NCBI GenBank assembly: GCA_026182355.1
Contig: JAPFBL010000939.1
Location: 46,070 to 110,069 of the forward strand
Length of the DNA: 64,000 bases
Source: Hermatobates lingyangjiaoensis
Taxonomy: Eukaryota > Arthropoda > Insecta > Hemiptera > Hermatobatidae
Reading direction: 5' to 3'
The notes under the pieces are model-generated. The model saw only the letters and a program-made list of their open reading frames with translations. It did no database searches and had not been told where the DNA came from. Position 1 is the first letter of the stretch. The number at the start of each line of letters is the position of its first letter. This document shows positions 48,350 to 57,563 of this stretch, one piece after another. A program made the position numbers and the translations under genes.

Positions 48350-48405
48350 AGAGTTGTGATAGAGACACTAAGCGCACTTGTGATGCGACGGTTGGAGTCC
48401 AACTA
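48350..48405 (-). mobile_element. Family C' scrap
   Basis: AGAGACACTAAGCGCACTTG and GACGGTTGGAGTCC match the inner arm of C'. Confidence 0.5.
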
Positions 48406-48407
48406 AC

Positions 48408-48440
<33 letters not shown>

Positions 48441-48442
<2 letters not shown>

Positions 48443-48633
48443 CAATGATCAAACCACAATAAGAAAAGGGAAAACAAGACTAAGATCTTTCAATCGTAAC
48501 AAGCGGTCTTCGTCAAAGTCAAAAACCCAACTGACGAAGACCGTTTGTTACGGTTGAAAGATTTTAGTCTTGTTTTCCCATTTTCTTATTGTGGTTTGAT
48601 CATTGATTGTTATTTCACGTGTTTATGTGAAAT

Positions 48634-48640
<7 letters not shown>
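48441..48640. mobile_element. Family A foldback element A29
   Basis: Full pair; the minus core is UUUGACGA, the plus arm starts at GACGAAGACCG without CU. TA tracts on both sides (right one 48641-48677). Confidence 0.8.
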
Positions 48641-48680
<40 letters not shown>

Positions 48681-48696
48681 TTAATATACTGAAATA

Positions 48697-48855
48697 AGTT
48701 CCAAACTGGACATAATACCAGTTCAAAATTGAAGAATAATAATACACAGAGTGAGGAAACACACTTACAGACCCAAATTTTTGGGTAGTCCGTCTCCAGG
48801 AGAAATGAGAAAGGGAGGCCAAGAGTGTTGTAGATGCAACGACAAGTAACCCAAT
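48697..48855 (-). mobile_element. Family D element, single arm
   Basis: CCAGTTCAAAATTGAAGAAT, GAGTGAGGAAACACAC, degenerate ribozyme (CUGGAGA, GGCCAAGAGTG). Confidence 0.62.
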
Positions 48856-48859
48856 TTAT

Positions 48860-49140
48860 ACCACTGGATATTCAAACTTTCACCAGTTTTCCTGTTGTTT
48901 TGATGTTATCATCCAGATAACAACTCCAACCACTGAAGAAACAAGTTTCATTAGTTTTCTGTGAGTTTTAATGTTACCCTTCAGCAAACAACTCCTACCA
49001 CTGAAGATACAACTATTGTCAGATTTCCTCTTGTTTCGTTATTCTGATCCGGAAAACAACTTCACTAAATTAAGTAATACAGATCATAGTCCAAAATCTA
49101 ATCAAGTTTTTTAACTGCAATTTTGAACAAGAGAAAATTA
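48860..49140 (-). repeat. About 80-base tandem repeat, inverted block
   Basis: The minus strand carries CTTCAGTGGTTGGAGTTGTT and CTTCAGTGGTAGGAGTTGTT with AACA...AAAAC spacers, the same unit as 50160-52790 but reversed. Confidence 0.7.
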
Positions 49141-49179
49141 AGTGAAAGTTCTGTATTATGTTTTATTTGGGTTATAACA

Positions 49180-49628
49180 TTACAGTCCCCCGCCTGAAAC
49201 TTGTCAACTCTCCAGGTTGTAGCTGTGACGGTAGGTCACCTCAAACGGTGCAACACCTCCTGTTCGACTACGTTGAGTTAAACTCAGAGAGGAGTAGGAT
49301 GGAGAGAAAAGTGGTGACTGCCAGAGGTGCGTGGCCCCCGCAGCTTGCAGCTTTGTTGGAGGAGGGCCTAGTCGGTGCCTTCGGGGAAGTGGTTAACAAA
49401 TATTTTAATTTACTGAGTTGATTATGATAGCCTTTATTATCTGTGTGCTCTGATGGCAATTGCTCTGTTGTCATTGTGGTTATTTTGTTGTTGTTAGTCA
49501 TTATATATTTAAGCTGTATTTGCGTAGCATGATGGAGATTGTTGTGTAGCATTGAAGATTTTGATGCGTGTGGTGCCTTCGGGTGGAGCATGCTGTTCTC
49601 TAACAATAAAAAAAAAAAAAAAAAAAAA
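49180..49628 (+). pseudogene. LINE 3' end with poly-A (R1/Jockey/I-like)
   Basis: Reads LVNSPGCSCDGRSPQTVQHL, LFDYVELNSERSRMERKVVT, then RGAWPPQLAALLEEGLVGAF and a TGA stop at 49419-49421: the zinc-knuckle C-terminus of a LINE ORF2 (CSC...H...; the last Cys is changed to Tyr). An approximately 185-base 3' UTR and a 21-base A run follow. Less AT-rich than its surroundings, so a fairly recent 5'-truncated insertion, inside the 80-base repeat field. Confidence 0.75.
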
Positions 49629-49639
49629 GTGATATTAAT

Positions 49640-50155
49640 TTCCAAAATTCTTAAAACATGTATTATCATGGTAAATGCATACTTTTCTAAATATGCGTAT
49701 TTCACTTATTATAAAACACAATTAAGAATTAATTATTTATGATTAAATAAAAACTCCTAAAGAACGAAATATGTACTCGAAATACATTTATTCTGTTGAA
49801 TTATAACTGTCTTTATGTCAATATTAGTCTTGCATTATTTTTATAATTATCAGTTATAATATTGGTAACGTCAAACCAGAATATTTGTTAAATCCAGTAC
49901 TGATATTGTGGACTGAAAGTATTTTCTCTGTTGAATTTGATTTACATTCGATAAATTATAAGGGATATCTAAGTTATAATCAATTTTTATTTTTTTTTAT
50001 GTATCTGTAAATAACAAATAATTAACTTATTGAAATTGTATGCAAAAATGAAAGGAATATGTATTTTGGGGAATATTAAAGGAACAAAACAAATATAACA
50101 GATTTGAATTGATTGGCTAAGGCATTAAAAACTATGATTGCATGATGAAAAAAAA
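49640..50155. other. AT-rich non-coding DNA
   Basis: No gene recognised. Confidence 0.5.
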
Positions 50156-50159
50156 AAAG

Positions 50160-50525
50160 GTGTATCTTCAGTGGTAGGAGTTTTTTTTTACTGATATATA
50201 GCAATAAAACAAACAGAGAACTAAACAATGTTTGAATCTTCATTGGTATGAGTTCTTTAATGAAAGGTAACAATAGAAGAAACACGAAAGTAGCATATTC
50301 AGTGGTAGGAGCTGTTCACTGAAGAGAAAGATCAAAACTAATATAAAACTGATGAAATGTTGCTTCTTCAGTGGTTGGAGTTATTTTTTGGATGATAACA
50401 CCAAAATACAGGAAAACTGGGGAAAGTTTGAATATCCAGTGGTATGAATTGTTTAATGACAGGTAACAATAAAACAAAGAGAAAAATGAAGAGTGTTTAT
50501 CTTCAGTGGTTGAAGTTTTTTTTTT
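50160..50525 (+). repeat. About 80-base tandem repeat block
   Basis: Unit CTTCAGTGGTAGGAGTTGTT + TACTGA...AACAATAAAACAAA...AAAACTGATGAAAGTTTG. Four to five units, diverged. Confidence 0.75.
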
Positions 50526-50647
50526 TTAATAACTCTAGTAGTAAAGTCTTTGCTATTTTATTTTGTATTATAGAAATATGTGTTCTAAAATTACACTGAA
50601 TATTATATATAAATGACAGAGTCAATTGTCGGTCTAAGAAAGTCCAA

Positions 50648-50670
50648 GGGGCCAGGTTAGGTCAGTATTT
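50648..50670 (+). mobile_element. SINE-1 older copy, 5' piece
   Basis: GGGCCAGGTTAGGTCAGT, the head up to the A box, split by the SINE at 50685. The rest is at 51022-51115. Confidence 0.65.
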
Positions 50671-50684
50671 AACGTATAGTTAAG

Positions 50685-51007
50685 GGGTCAGGCTAGCTCA
50701 GTGGTTACGTGCTCACCTCTGAACTGATAGGACCGGGGTTCGATCCCCACCTGGCCCTCGATTTATTCACGCGGGAGGTGAATAAATCTGAGCACGTCGT
50801 CCCTCGGAGAAGGACGTTAAACTGTCGGTCCTGAGCCTGTACGATGTCAGGTACTCGTTAAAGATCCCTACTCTAAATACACTTGAGTTAGGCAAAATTT
50901 AGGACTCCCACTGTAAAATCAATCTTCATTCTATGGTATCATAAAGGGCCAATGATCGGCCTAAGTGTGTTCCCTTGTTGGACTGCCACTGCAACCTAAC
51001 CTAACCT
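50685..51007 (+). mobile_element. SINE-1 full-length reference copy
   Basis: 323 bases, flanked by AACGTATAGTTAAG (50671-50684) and AACGTATGGTTAAG (51008-51021), a 14-base target duplication with one change. The 73-base tRNA-like head (50685-50757) has a 7-base-pair acceptor-like stem, A box TAGCTCAGTGG (50694-50704) and B box GGTTCGATCCC (50737-50747) for RNA polymerase III. The body carries GAGCACGTCGTCCCTCGGAG, GACATCG-type and TTAGGCAAAATTTAGG segments. The tail is CCTAACCTAACCT. Its LINE partner is not evident. Confidence 0.9.
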
Positions 51008-51021
51008 AACGTATGGTTAAG

Positions 51022-51115
51022 TCTGGGGTTCGATCCCCGCCTGGCCCTCGAGATGAATACATCTGAGTAAGTCGTCCATTGGAGAAGACTTTAGGACGTC
51101 GATCCCAAGCCTAAA
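51022..51115 (+). mobile_element. SINE-1 older copy, 3' piece
   Basis: Resumes with GGGGTTCGATCCCCGCCTGG (B box) and ends near CCTAAACGATGTT. Confidence 0.68.
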
Positions 51116-51179
51116 CGATGTTAACTAGTAGTTGTTTTCTGAATGATAGCAGTAAAAAAATATTAAATTTGACTAATAT

Positions 51180-51410
51180 TACATGTTCAGTGGTAGTAGT
51201 AGTTCTTAAATGAAAGGTAACAATAAAAGAAACACAAAAGTATCATATTCAGTGGTAGGATCTGTTTACTGAAGAGTAACATCAAAACTAATATAAAACT
51301 GATGACATTTACTTCTTCAGTGGTTGGAGTTATTTTCTGGATAATAACAAGAAAATACAGGAAAACTGGGGAAAGTTTATATAGCCAGTGGTATTTGCAG
51401 GTAGTATTCG
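51180..51410 (+). repeat. About 80-base tandem repeat block
   Basis: TTCAGTGGTAGTAGTAGTTC, TTCAGTGGTAGGATCTG, CTTCAGTGGTTGGAGTTATT: continuation of the array. Confidence 0.72.
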
Positions 51411-51513
51411 CAGGTCATACCCGGCCTGATTTGATCTTTAGGTGTTATGGCCGGAAGGCTAGGGAGCACAGCGATCAAAACAGGTCATAGCAGAACAATT
51501 ACCTACTTACTTT

Positions 51514-51927
51514 ATGGCAAGATATAGAGTTGAAAAGTTTAGATTGAGGTGGGGACTTTTCCCACTTTGGGCACGATTTACGAGTGAAATTGGGGAACAA
51601 GACAGAGAATTGACATTGAAACGAAGGGCATTGAATCTGTGAAATGAGCGATGGAAAAGAGGAACAACGATGAGATGGACATTGAGCTTTTTCCCTGATG
51701 ATGGACTGCGAGTTAGAATAGTCAATTTTGGAGTTAACCACTGGTTATGCCAGGTCCTTACAGGACACGAGGATTTCAGGAAGTACCTCAAACGGTTCAA
51801 AAGATCTAATAGCTCGATGTGCTCCTATGGGACAGGTGAAGAAACAATTGAACATCTGTTAGAAGTATGTCGCAATTATGACATTCAAAAGATACGAACT
51901 GGAGTTGGAAACTGTGAAGTACGTTGA
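51514..51927 (+). pseudogene. LINE ORF2 C-terminal fragment with one stop
   Basis: One frame from the ATG at 51514: MARYRVEKFRLRWGLFPLWA, RRALNL, a TGA stop at 51640-51642, then WTLSFFPDDGLRVRIVNFGV and NHWLCQVLTGHEDFRKYLKR, followed by a zinc-knuckle-like CSYGTGEETIEHLLEVC. NHxLxQxLTGHGxFxxYLxR before the knuckle is typical of the end of R1/Jockey/I-type LINE ORF2. One knuckle Cys is lost. Embedded in the 80-base repeat field. Confidence 0.75.
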
Positions 51928-52054
51928 ATCGTTCTCTTGTACTTTATTCATGAAATGACCGAAAGGTTGAGAGACATGATGATAAATCAAAACAGGTAGT
52001 AGTAGTATTGTTAGAAGCTACCATAATAACAATAAAAAACAGAGACATTGTGAA

Positions 52055-52795
52055 AGTTGCGTCTTTAGTGGTAGGAGTTGTTTACTGGAAGGTAGGAAAA
52101 AAGCAAACAGAAAATATACGAAATTTGTATTCTCAGTGATAGTATTGTTTTCATTGGTAGGATTTCAATAAAACAAACGGAAAGTTTGCATCTTCAGTGG
52201 TAATAGTTGTTTTTTGGAAGGAAAAAACAACTATTACGTAAAACTGATGAAGTTGCAACTTCAATAGTAGGAGTTATTTACTGGAAGATAACAACAGAAG
52301 AAATGGAAAGCTGACGAAAGTTTGCATCTTCAGTAGTAGAAGTGGTTTACTGTAACAACCAAACGAACGGAAAACTGAAGAATGTTTGGTTGTTCAAAAG
52401 TAAGAGATGTTTACTGAAAGTTAACATCAAAACTGCCCAAAAAAATGATGAAATTTGCTTCTTCAGTTGTTTTATGGATGATTAATATCAAAATAACAGA
52501 AAAACTAGCAAAAGCTGGCATCTTCATTGGTATGAGTTGTTTAATGAAAGGTAAGAGCAGAAGAAACGGATAGCATTTTCAGTGGTAGGAGTTGTTTACT
52601 GAGAGATAACAACCAAACGAACGGAAAAATGATAAAAGTTACATCAGTAACTATCGTTGCCATCTTCAGTGACAGGAATTGTTTTCTGAAAAGAAACAAC
52701 AAAGGACAGGAAGACTAAGAAAAATATGCATCTTCATTGGCAGAAGACGTTTACTGGAAAATAAGAACAGAAGAAATGGGAAACTGAGGAATTTT
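52055..52795 (+). repeat. About 80-base tandem repeat block
   Basis: Eight to nine diverged units, e.g. CTTCAGTGGTAATAGTTGTT, CATTTTCAGTGGTAGGAGTTG, ending near CATTGGCAGAAGACG. Confidence 0.75.
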
Positions 52796-52805
52796 CCGGG
52801 AAAGG

Positions 52806-53070
52806 TTCATAATGAATTTAATGGCTGAGGCACTTCAAAAAGCATATGAAGGAAAAATGTAACGTAAAAGTAAATCCGAGAGGATATTGGTTACAAATTT
52901 AAAAATAATAAACAAAAAAAATAACCACCATAAACTGAGAATTTTAGAAGCTATATTAATTCAAAACCTGAAGGTATTTTTAAATATTCAGGTTGAAAAT
53001 AGTGGCAAAATTTTAACGCTCTTTATTCAAATCAAGGGCATCCAGAAACCCTTCCTTACAGCAGGTAGGT
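52806..53070 (+). pseudogene. PLE ORF C-terminus, degraded
   Basis: KKNNHHKLRILEAILIQNLK, VFLNIQVENSGKILTLF: the same C-terminal segment as 16647 and 47822, to a stop at 53070. Confidence 0.58.
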
Positions 53071-53206
53071 AGTTAGACCGCCTGGTCATTCACCCCAGAG
53101 GAATAAGGACACGATTATCTCAAACTTGAAGAAAAACAACCCACACCGTAATCACTTTTATATATCTATAATAAAATAGAAAAAATACAAAAAAATATAT
53201 TACTGT

Positions 53207-53395
53207 AATGAAGAAGAATGTTAATCATTCGAAACATGTCGACATAGGAGATGTATATTTTTGTGTAGACAAAATAAAGAGTTTATTACGAAAAAAATTA
53301 GAAACTTGTTAAAAAATTCTAAGACTCAGACATAGATAATTTGGTTTCATTTTCAATAATGTATGTGTTGAAGAAGGACTGCTACCAAGGTATAT
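53207..53395 (+). pseudogene. PLE ribozyme and N-terminus, degraded (family F)
   Basis: AUGAAGA (C3 lost), A, stem II GAAUG/CAUUC, GAAA, ACAUGU, C, GAC at 53209-53251, then a multiply broken version of the 39937 frame ending CTGCTACCAAGG in a TA tract. Confidence 0.55.
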
Positions 53396-53414
53396 ATATA
53401 TATTTTTATTTGTA

Positions 53415-53650
53415 TTGTAGGGTAAAGATCTAATGAAATGGTCTCCAAATATAAAAATTTTAATGATATAAACAACGTGTTTCGAACACTTAGTGTTCTT
53501 CCTCAGGCATTAACTAAAAAATATAATGATACCAGAGAGTTATATATAGTACAAAGTAAATAAGTACAAAAATTAATATAAAATAATATAAGGCAGAAAG
53601 TACGAACCTAAGGATGAGTGCCTCTGAATAAGACTGACTGGTAATGGCTT
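53415..53650 (-). mobile_element. Family G element, single arm
   Basis: GTAGGGTAAAGATCTAATG, ribozyme region (AACAACGTGTTTCGAACAC), then upstream element sequence to GACTGACTGGTAATGG. Parallel to 62490-62735. Confidence 0.7.
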
Positions 53651-53689
53651 TTACATATAATAAGTATTACTAATGATACTTAGTTTTTC

Positions 53690-53815
53690 TGTTTCAAAAT
53701 TTATACTTCTGCCTATGAAAAAGGTTTTAAATAATGACCGAAACGTTATCAATGAGAGTTTAATCTGAACCTGAAGAACTGACCGAGTCCCGATAATCTT
53801 TAATTTCGTATATAT
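53690..53815 (+). mobile_element. Family B 3' region
   Basis: TTATACTTCTGCCTATGAAA, TGACCGAAACGTTATC, GAACTGACCGAGTCCCGAT. Confidence 0.7.
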
Positions 53816-53833
53816 ATAATATATATATATATT

Positions 53834-53967
53834 AAGGTCTTTCAACCGTAACATGCAGTTTTCGTCAGAGCTCTTCGCCAGAGGGTCTTTGACTCTGAAT
53901 ATAGCCGCTTGTTATGGTTGAAAGATCTTAGTCTTGTTTCCCATTTCATATTGTGGTTTATCATTGA
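53834..53967. mobile_element. Family A foldback element A30 (diverged)
   Basis: AAGGTCTTTCAACCGTAACA left; TTGTTATGGTTGAAAGATC TTAGTC right; both cores damaged. Confidence 0.7.
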
Positions 53968-53979
53968 TATATATATATA

Positions 53980-54238
53980 TGAGCCGATTATTTTGAAAGT
54001 GGCCTAATTCCATTTATGTTAAAATCGAGATATTTAAGGGTTTGCGTTTTACAAAATTTAAAAATATTGTCATTTTATTTATCAACTAATTTTTGTTATA
54101 AAAATTCTTAGTAATTTTAAATAAATTTTGTACAATTTGCTGCAAAAGGTAAAGATAACGTAAAAATCTAATTATTTAAATAGCTAGCTAAATTTTTTTG
54201 GAAAATGGAATTAGGCCACTTTCAAAATAAACTGCTCA
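53980..54238. mobile_element. MITE with 38-base terminal inverted repeats
   Basis: TGAGCCGATTATTTTGAAAG TGGCCTAATTCCATTT at the left is mirrored with few changes at the right. TA borders (53978-79, 54239-40) suggest a Tc1/mariner-type MITE. 259 bases, no coding potential. Confidence 0.78.
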
Positions 54239-54262
54239 TATAGAAACTATATATAAATAAAT

Positions 54263-54269
<7 letters not shown>

Positions 54270-54300
<31 letters not shown>
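54270..54300. repeat. TA microsatellite
   Basis: Pure (TA)n. Confidence 0.9.
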
Positions 54301-54304
<4 letters not shown>

Positions 54305-54415
54305 AAAAAAGAAGATAGGTCACAGATAGACACAGGAATAACTCACTTCTATATTTCGACGATCATCGTCATCAGGAGATGAAGAACCCGCAGGAAGGCA
54401 AAGCGGTGACTCTGG
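54301..54415 (-). mobile_element. Family E element
   Basis: AAGAAGATAGGTCACAGATA, ribozyme, CCCGCAGGAAGGCAAAGCGG. Single arm between TA tracts. Confidence 0.72.
54344..54381 (-). ncRNA. Hammerhead-like ribozyme, family E
   Basis: CUGAUGA, C, stem II GAU/GUC with a GAUC loop (one wobble), GAAA, AUAU, A. Stem I CAUCUC/GAAGUG is imperfect. Confidence 0.55.
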
Positions 54416-54439
54416 ATATATAATATATATATATATATA

Positions 54440-54648
54440 GTTCAATATAAACAAAGAAACATAGAGAAATCAGAAGAACACACTTACAGTCTCTAATTTT
54501 CGGTTTGAACCGTCTTCAGGAGAGATAAGAGAGGGAAACCAAGCGCACTGGATCAGAGACGGTTGGAGACCAACAGTGTTGCCGCATGCGCGCCCGTTCA
54601 CAGAAAATAAGGTAGACAGGAATCAATTTATAATTAATTTATAATTTA
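54440..54648 (-). mobile_element. Family C element, single long arm C7
   Basis: Near-identical to the left half of C2 (18745-18957), including CAGTGTTGCCGCATGCGCGC, and ends at the same ATTTATAATTTATAA centre where C2 turns back. Confidence 0.82.
54490..54523 (-). ncRNA. Hammerhead-like ribozyme, family C
   Basis: UCUC/GAGA, CUGAAGA, GGUU/AACC, GAAA, AAUU, A: consensus. Confidence 0.7.
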
Positions 54649-54882
54649 TAAAATAAAATAATGGAATATGAAAACAATAAATATATAAAAAAGAAAAAAA
54701 TGAAAAAATAAGGGAAATTGATACAGAGAAATTGATACATAAACAAAAGTGCTGACTAAGCTATGATAAAATAAAATAAAACTAAGAATACAAATAATAA
54801 TAACAAATGAAATAATTTAATAAAAAATGTGAAAAGGCAAGGAACTTTTAGACATTATCGCTTTAGATTGAGGCCAGGTGCA

Positions 54883-55167
54883 CTACGCGCACTTAATAGC
54901 CAAATATGGGGCTTCTTCGGAGGCTCGTAGTGTGAGATCTTTGCTGTCAGGGGGTATTTGTCGCAGAATCTGTAACCTGTAGCACTCATTAAAAGGGAGA
55001 CCGTGGCTATTGGCATGTATGGCAATGGGAAGATGGGAGCGACTATTGACTGAAGCTCTGTGATTGTTCATACGGAGACTAAGCTTGGTGGATGCTTGGC
55101 CTACGTAGAACGAATCACACTTGGTACACTCCAAACGGTACACACAGTTTTTAGTACACTGTGTCAT
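54883..55167 (-). CDS. PLE GIY-YIG endonuclease fragment, second type
   Basis: About 95 codons, ATG to stop. CTKNCVYRLECTKCDSFYVG is the GIY-YIG entry: VYRL replaces GIY, a CX2C pair precedes YVG, followed by STKLSLRMNNHRASV with the conserved Arg and His. Such Cys-containing GIY-YIG domains close Penelope-like ORFs. An in-frame TGA lies just upstream of the ATG, so the RT part is gone. Less AT-rich than 8783-9163 and a different family from it. Downstream (54650-54880) is AT-rich. Confidence 0.72.
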   Translation of the reverse strand: MTQCTKNCVYRLECTKCDSFYVGQASTKLSLRMNNHRASVNSRSHLPIAIHANSHGLPFNECYRLQILRQIPPDSKDLTLRASEEAPYLAIKCA

Positions 55168-55224
55168 AGATCACAGTGAGGGCTTAACCGCTTTGCGCTA
55201 CTTCCTCTCTTCCAGACCACTCCC

Positions 55225-55395
55225 TGACAGAATAATAAAAAAAGAGAAAAAGATGGAGTCTAACTATAAAAACAAAGTTTTTTACGATGTACTTACACAA
55301 GTAGGAGTATTGGAAATTGGAGGAACTTACTTGTGTAAGTACATAGTAAAAAACTTTTTTTTTATAGTTAGACTCCATCTTTTTCTCTTTTTTCA
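55225..55395. repeat. Inverted repeat, arms about 70
   Basis: AAAGAGAAAAAGATGGAGTC TAACTAT...ACTTACACAAGTAGGA is mirrored by TTACTTGTGTAAGTACAT...GACTCCATCTTTTTC. It continues into the family B region 55400-55612, so the two form one inverted pair. Confidence 0.75.
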
Positions 55396-55399
55396 TTAT

Positions 55400-55612
55400 T
55401 CTGTCATTGTTATCCTAATACTCAAGATTGTATTTAATTTTTCATAGTGTACTTCTTTTGTTTGTGTTTTAAAAAATGTACGTATTAAAATTCTTGTTTT
55501 CCTCTGTTTGTAGGCCTTTGGAAAAAGATTTTAAATAAAATCGAAACGTCGGCAATGAGAGTTTGAATTGAAAGTGGAAGAAACTGACCACATCCCGATC
55601 TATCATTTTTTA
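55400..55612 (+). mobile_element. Family B PLE 3' region
   Basis: GGCCTTTGGAAAAAGATTTT, AAATAAAATCGAAACGTCGG, GAAACTGACCACATCCCGAT, TA tract follows at 55617-55646. Confidence 0.7.
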
Positions 55613-55613
55613 G

Positions 55614-55645
<32 letters not shown>

Positions 55646-55649
<4 letters not shown>

Positions 55650-55725
55650 TATATATTGGCAGCAGATCTTCTCTCAAGCATATTTTATTGAATATGATCG
55701 CAGTTTCTACGTTAATGACCTTTTT
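55646..55725 (-). pseudogene. PLE N-terminal inverted arm (family H)
   Basis: Minus strand: VINVETAIIFNKICLREDLL then PIYTN and the TA tract. Mirrors 55985-56045. Confidence 0.65.
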
Positions 55726-55817
55726 GTTAACTGATTTTAACCTCCTGATTCTAACCTATTAGTATTTGTAACTTCTTTATTTAGTTTATTTATTTAGTTG
55801 ATGTTTATTTTGTATTA

Positions 55818-55851
55818 ACCTGAAGATGACATATGAATGTTGAAAGCTCGT
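55818..55851 (+). ncRNA. Hammerhead-like ribozyme, family H
   Basis: AC/GU, CUGAAGA, U, stem II GACAU/AUGUU with an AUGA loop, GAAA, AGCU, C. Short stem I. Confidence 0.65.
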
Positions 55852-55927
55852 GTATTAGTGTAAAGTGATTATAGATTTAGATCATGTTTTTTAAATTTCT
55901 TTCTTAATTTGACCCTTTTACTTGGAA

Positions 55928-56045
55928 ATGTCATTGGCGAACCTGATTGATAGTTTACCTACTACAACAAGGAGAATAGCCAGGAAGTTAGAATCAGTTA
56001 ACAAAAAGGTCATTAACGCAGAAACTGCGATCATATTCAATAAAA
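55928..56045 (+). CDS. PLE ORF N-terminal fragment (family H)
   Basis: MSLANLIDSLPTTTRRIARK, LESVNKKVINAETAIIFNK, then IYIY codons. Intact frame 77 bases after the ribozyme; the break point is a few codons before the LLPxYTN site used by other copies. A fragment, not a functional protein. Confidence 0.65.
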
Positions 56046-56065
56046 TATATATATATATATATATA

Positions 56066-56150
56066 TATCATAGTTTATCAGGACTCTGTCAGTTCTTCAG
56101 GTTCATATTAAACTCTCATTGCCAACGTGTTGGTTTTTATTAAAAAAACT
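56066..56150 (-). mobile_element. Family B 3' region
   Basis: Reverse of GAGAGTTTAATATGAACC, CTGAAGAACTGACAGAGTCC; begins in a TA tract. Confidence 0.65.
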
Positions 56151-57329
56151 TTGTATTTTACTCTTAGTGAATTTACATTGTAATTTTTACTTTGTAAGTG
56201 TAAATTGAAATTTTATAAACCTTGGGTTTTTTCATTGTTTACAAAACAAAGAATTCTCCTTTCAAATTTCTATAATAGCCATCTTTATTGGTATTTATTT
56301 ATACTTTATTCTTAGCGAATTGACAGTGTAATCTGCACATAGTAAGCGGGAATGAGAGATTTTTTTAACATAATTTGCGTTTTTACACTGCTTACAAAAC
56401 AAAGAATTCGGTTTTAAATGTACATAATATTCTTATTTATTGGTTTTATTTTATATTTTAATTTTAGTGAATTTACAGTTTAACTTCAACATAGTTATAT
56501 GAAATTGATATTTTTTAATTTTTTTGTTTTTTTTTTCATTATTTAAAGAAGAAATAAATAAGTTTTATATCTATGAAATATCCATATTTATAGGTATTAT
56601 TTTATATTTTATTCTTAGAGAATATAGAGTGTAATTTACACATAGTAACTGCAAATTGAAATTTTTAACAATTGTGTTTTTACATTGTTTAAAACAAAAC
56701 ATAGAAATTGGTTTTAAATTAATACAATATCCATACCTACTGGAGTAATTTTATAATTTACTGCTAATGAATTTACAGTGTAATTTGCACAAAGTAAGTG
56801 CAAATTGATATAGTCTTTTAACATAGTTTGTGTTTTGACATTGTTTACAAAACAAAGAAATTTGATGGGTGTGATTTAATATATTTCTCTTAGTAAATTT
56901 AGAGTGTAATTTTTACATAGTAAGAGCAAATTGATATTTTTTAAACTTTGTGTTTTTATATTGTTTACAAAACAAAGAAATCAGTTTTAAATTTATATAA
57001 TAAATTATATTATATTAAATATAGATTATATTATTAAATATGGATTTATCCATATTTATTAGTGTTATTTTATATTTTACTATTAGTAAATTTACATATA
57101 GTAATACATAAGTATTACGTACGTAAGTAATAGTACATAAGTAGTAGTTAAGTAGTATATAATTACATAAATTTACATATAGTATAGTAAATTTTTGTAT
57201 AGAAAGTTCAAATTGATTTTTTTAAACTTAGTGTTTTTATATTGTTTACAAAACAAAGAAATCAGTTTTAAATTTATATAATAAATTATATTATATTAAA
57301 TATGGAATTTATTATTAAATATCAAATAA
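56150..57329. repeat. About 145-base tandem repeat, 7-8 units
   Basis: Unit TTTTATATTTTACTCTTAGTG ... GTGTAATTTGCACATAGTAA ... ACATTGTTTACAAAACAAAG. Units start near 56152, 56302, 56449, 56605, 56746, 56880 and 57068. From 57000 the units carry AT and GTAGTA expansions. Confidence 0.78.
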
Positions 57330-57563
57330 TAATCAATGATCAATCAAAGATCAATGATCAAACCACAATAAGAAAATGGGAAAACAAGACTAAGATCCTT
57401 CAACCGTAAAAATCGGTCTTCGTCAGAGTCAAAAACCCAACTGAAGTTTTGACTCTGACAAAGACCGCTTGTTAGGATTAAAAGATCTTAGTCTTGTTTT
57501 CCCATTTCTTATTGTGGTTTGATCATTGGTTGTTATTTCACGTGTTTATGTGAAATCTTTTTA
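57330..57563. mobile_element. Family A foldback element A31 inside the satellite
   Basis: TGATCAAACCACAATAAG left; right arm to GTTATTTCACGTGTTTATGTG AAATC. Repeat sequence resumes at TTAATACTAAATATGGATAT. Here the target is AT-rich satellite, not pure TA. Confidence 0.8.

Noticed and set aside
49268..49705. 145-codon minus-strand frame
   Set aside because: It is the shadow of the LINE 3' end and its poly-A tract.
50685..50757. Possible tRNA gene
   Set aside because: A and B boxes and an acceptor-like stem are present, but it is the head of a SINE with flanking duplication, and the anticodon and D arms do not fold well.
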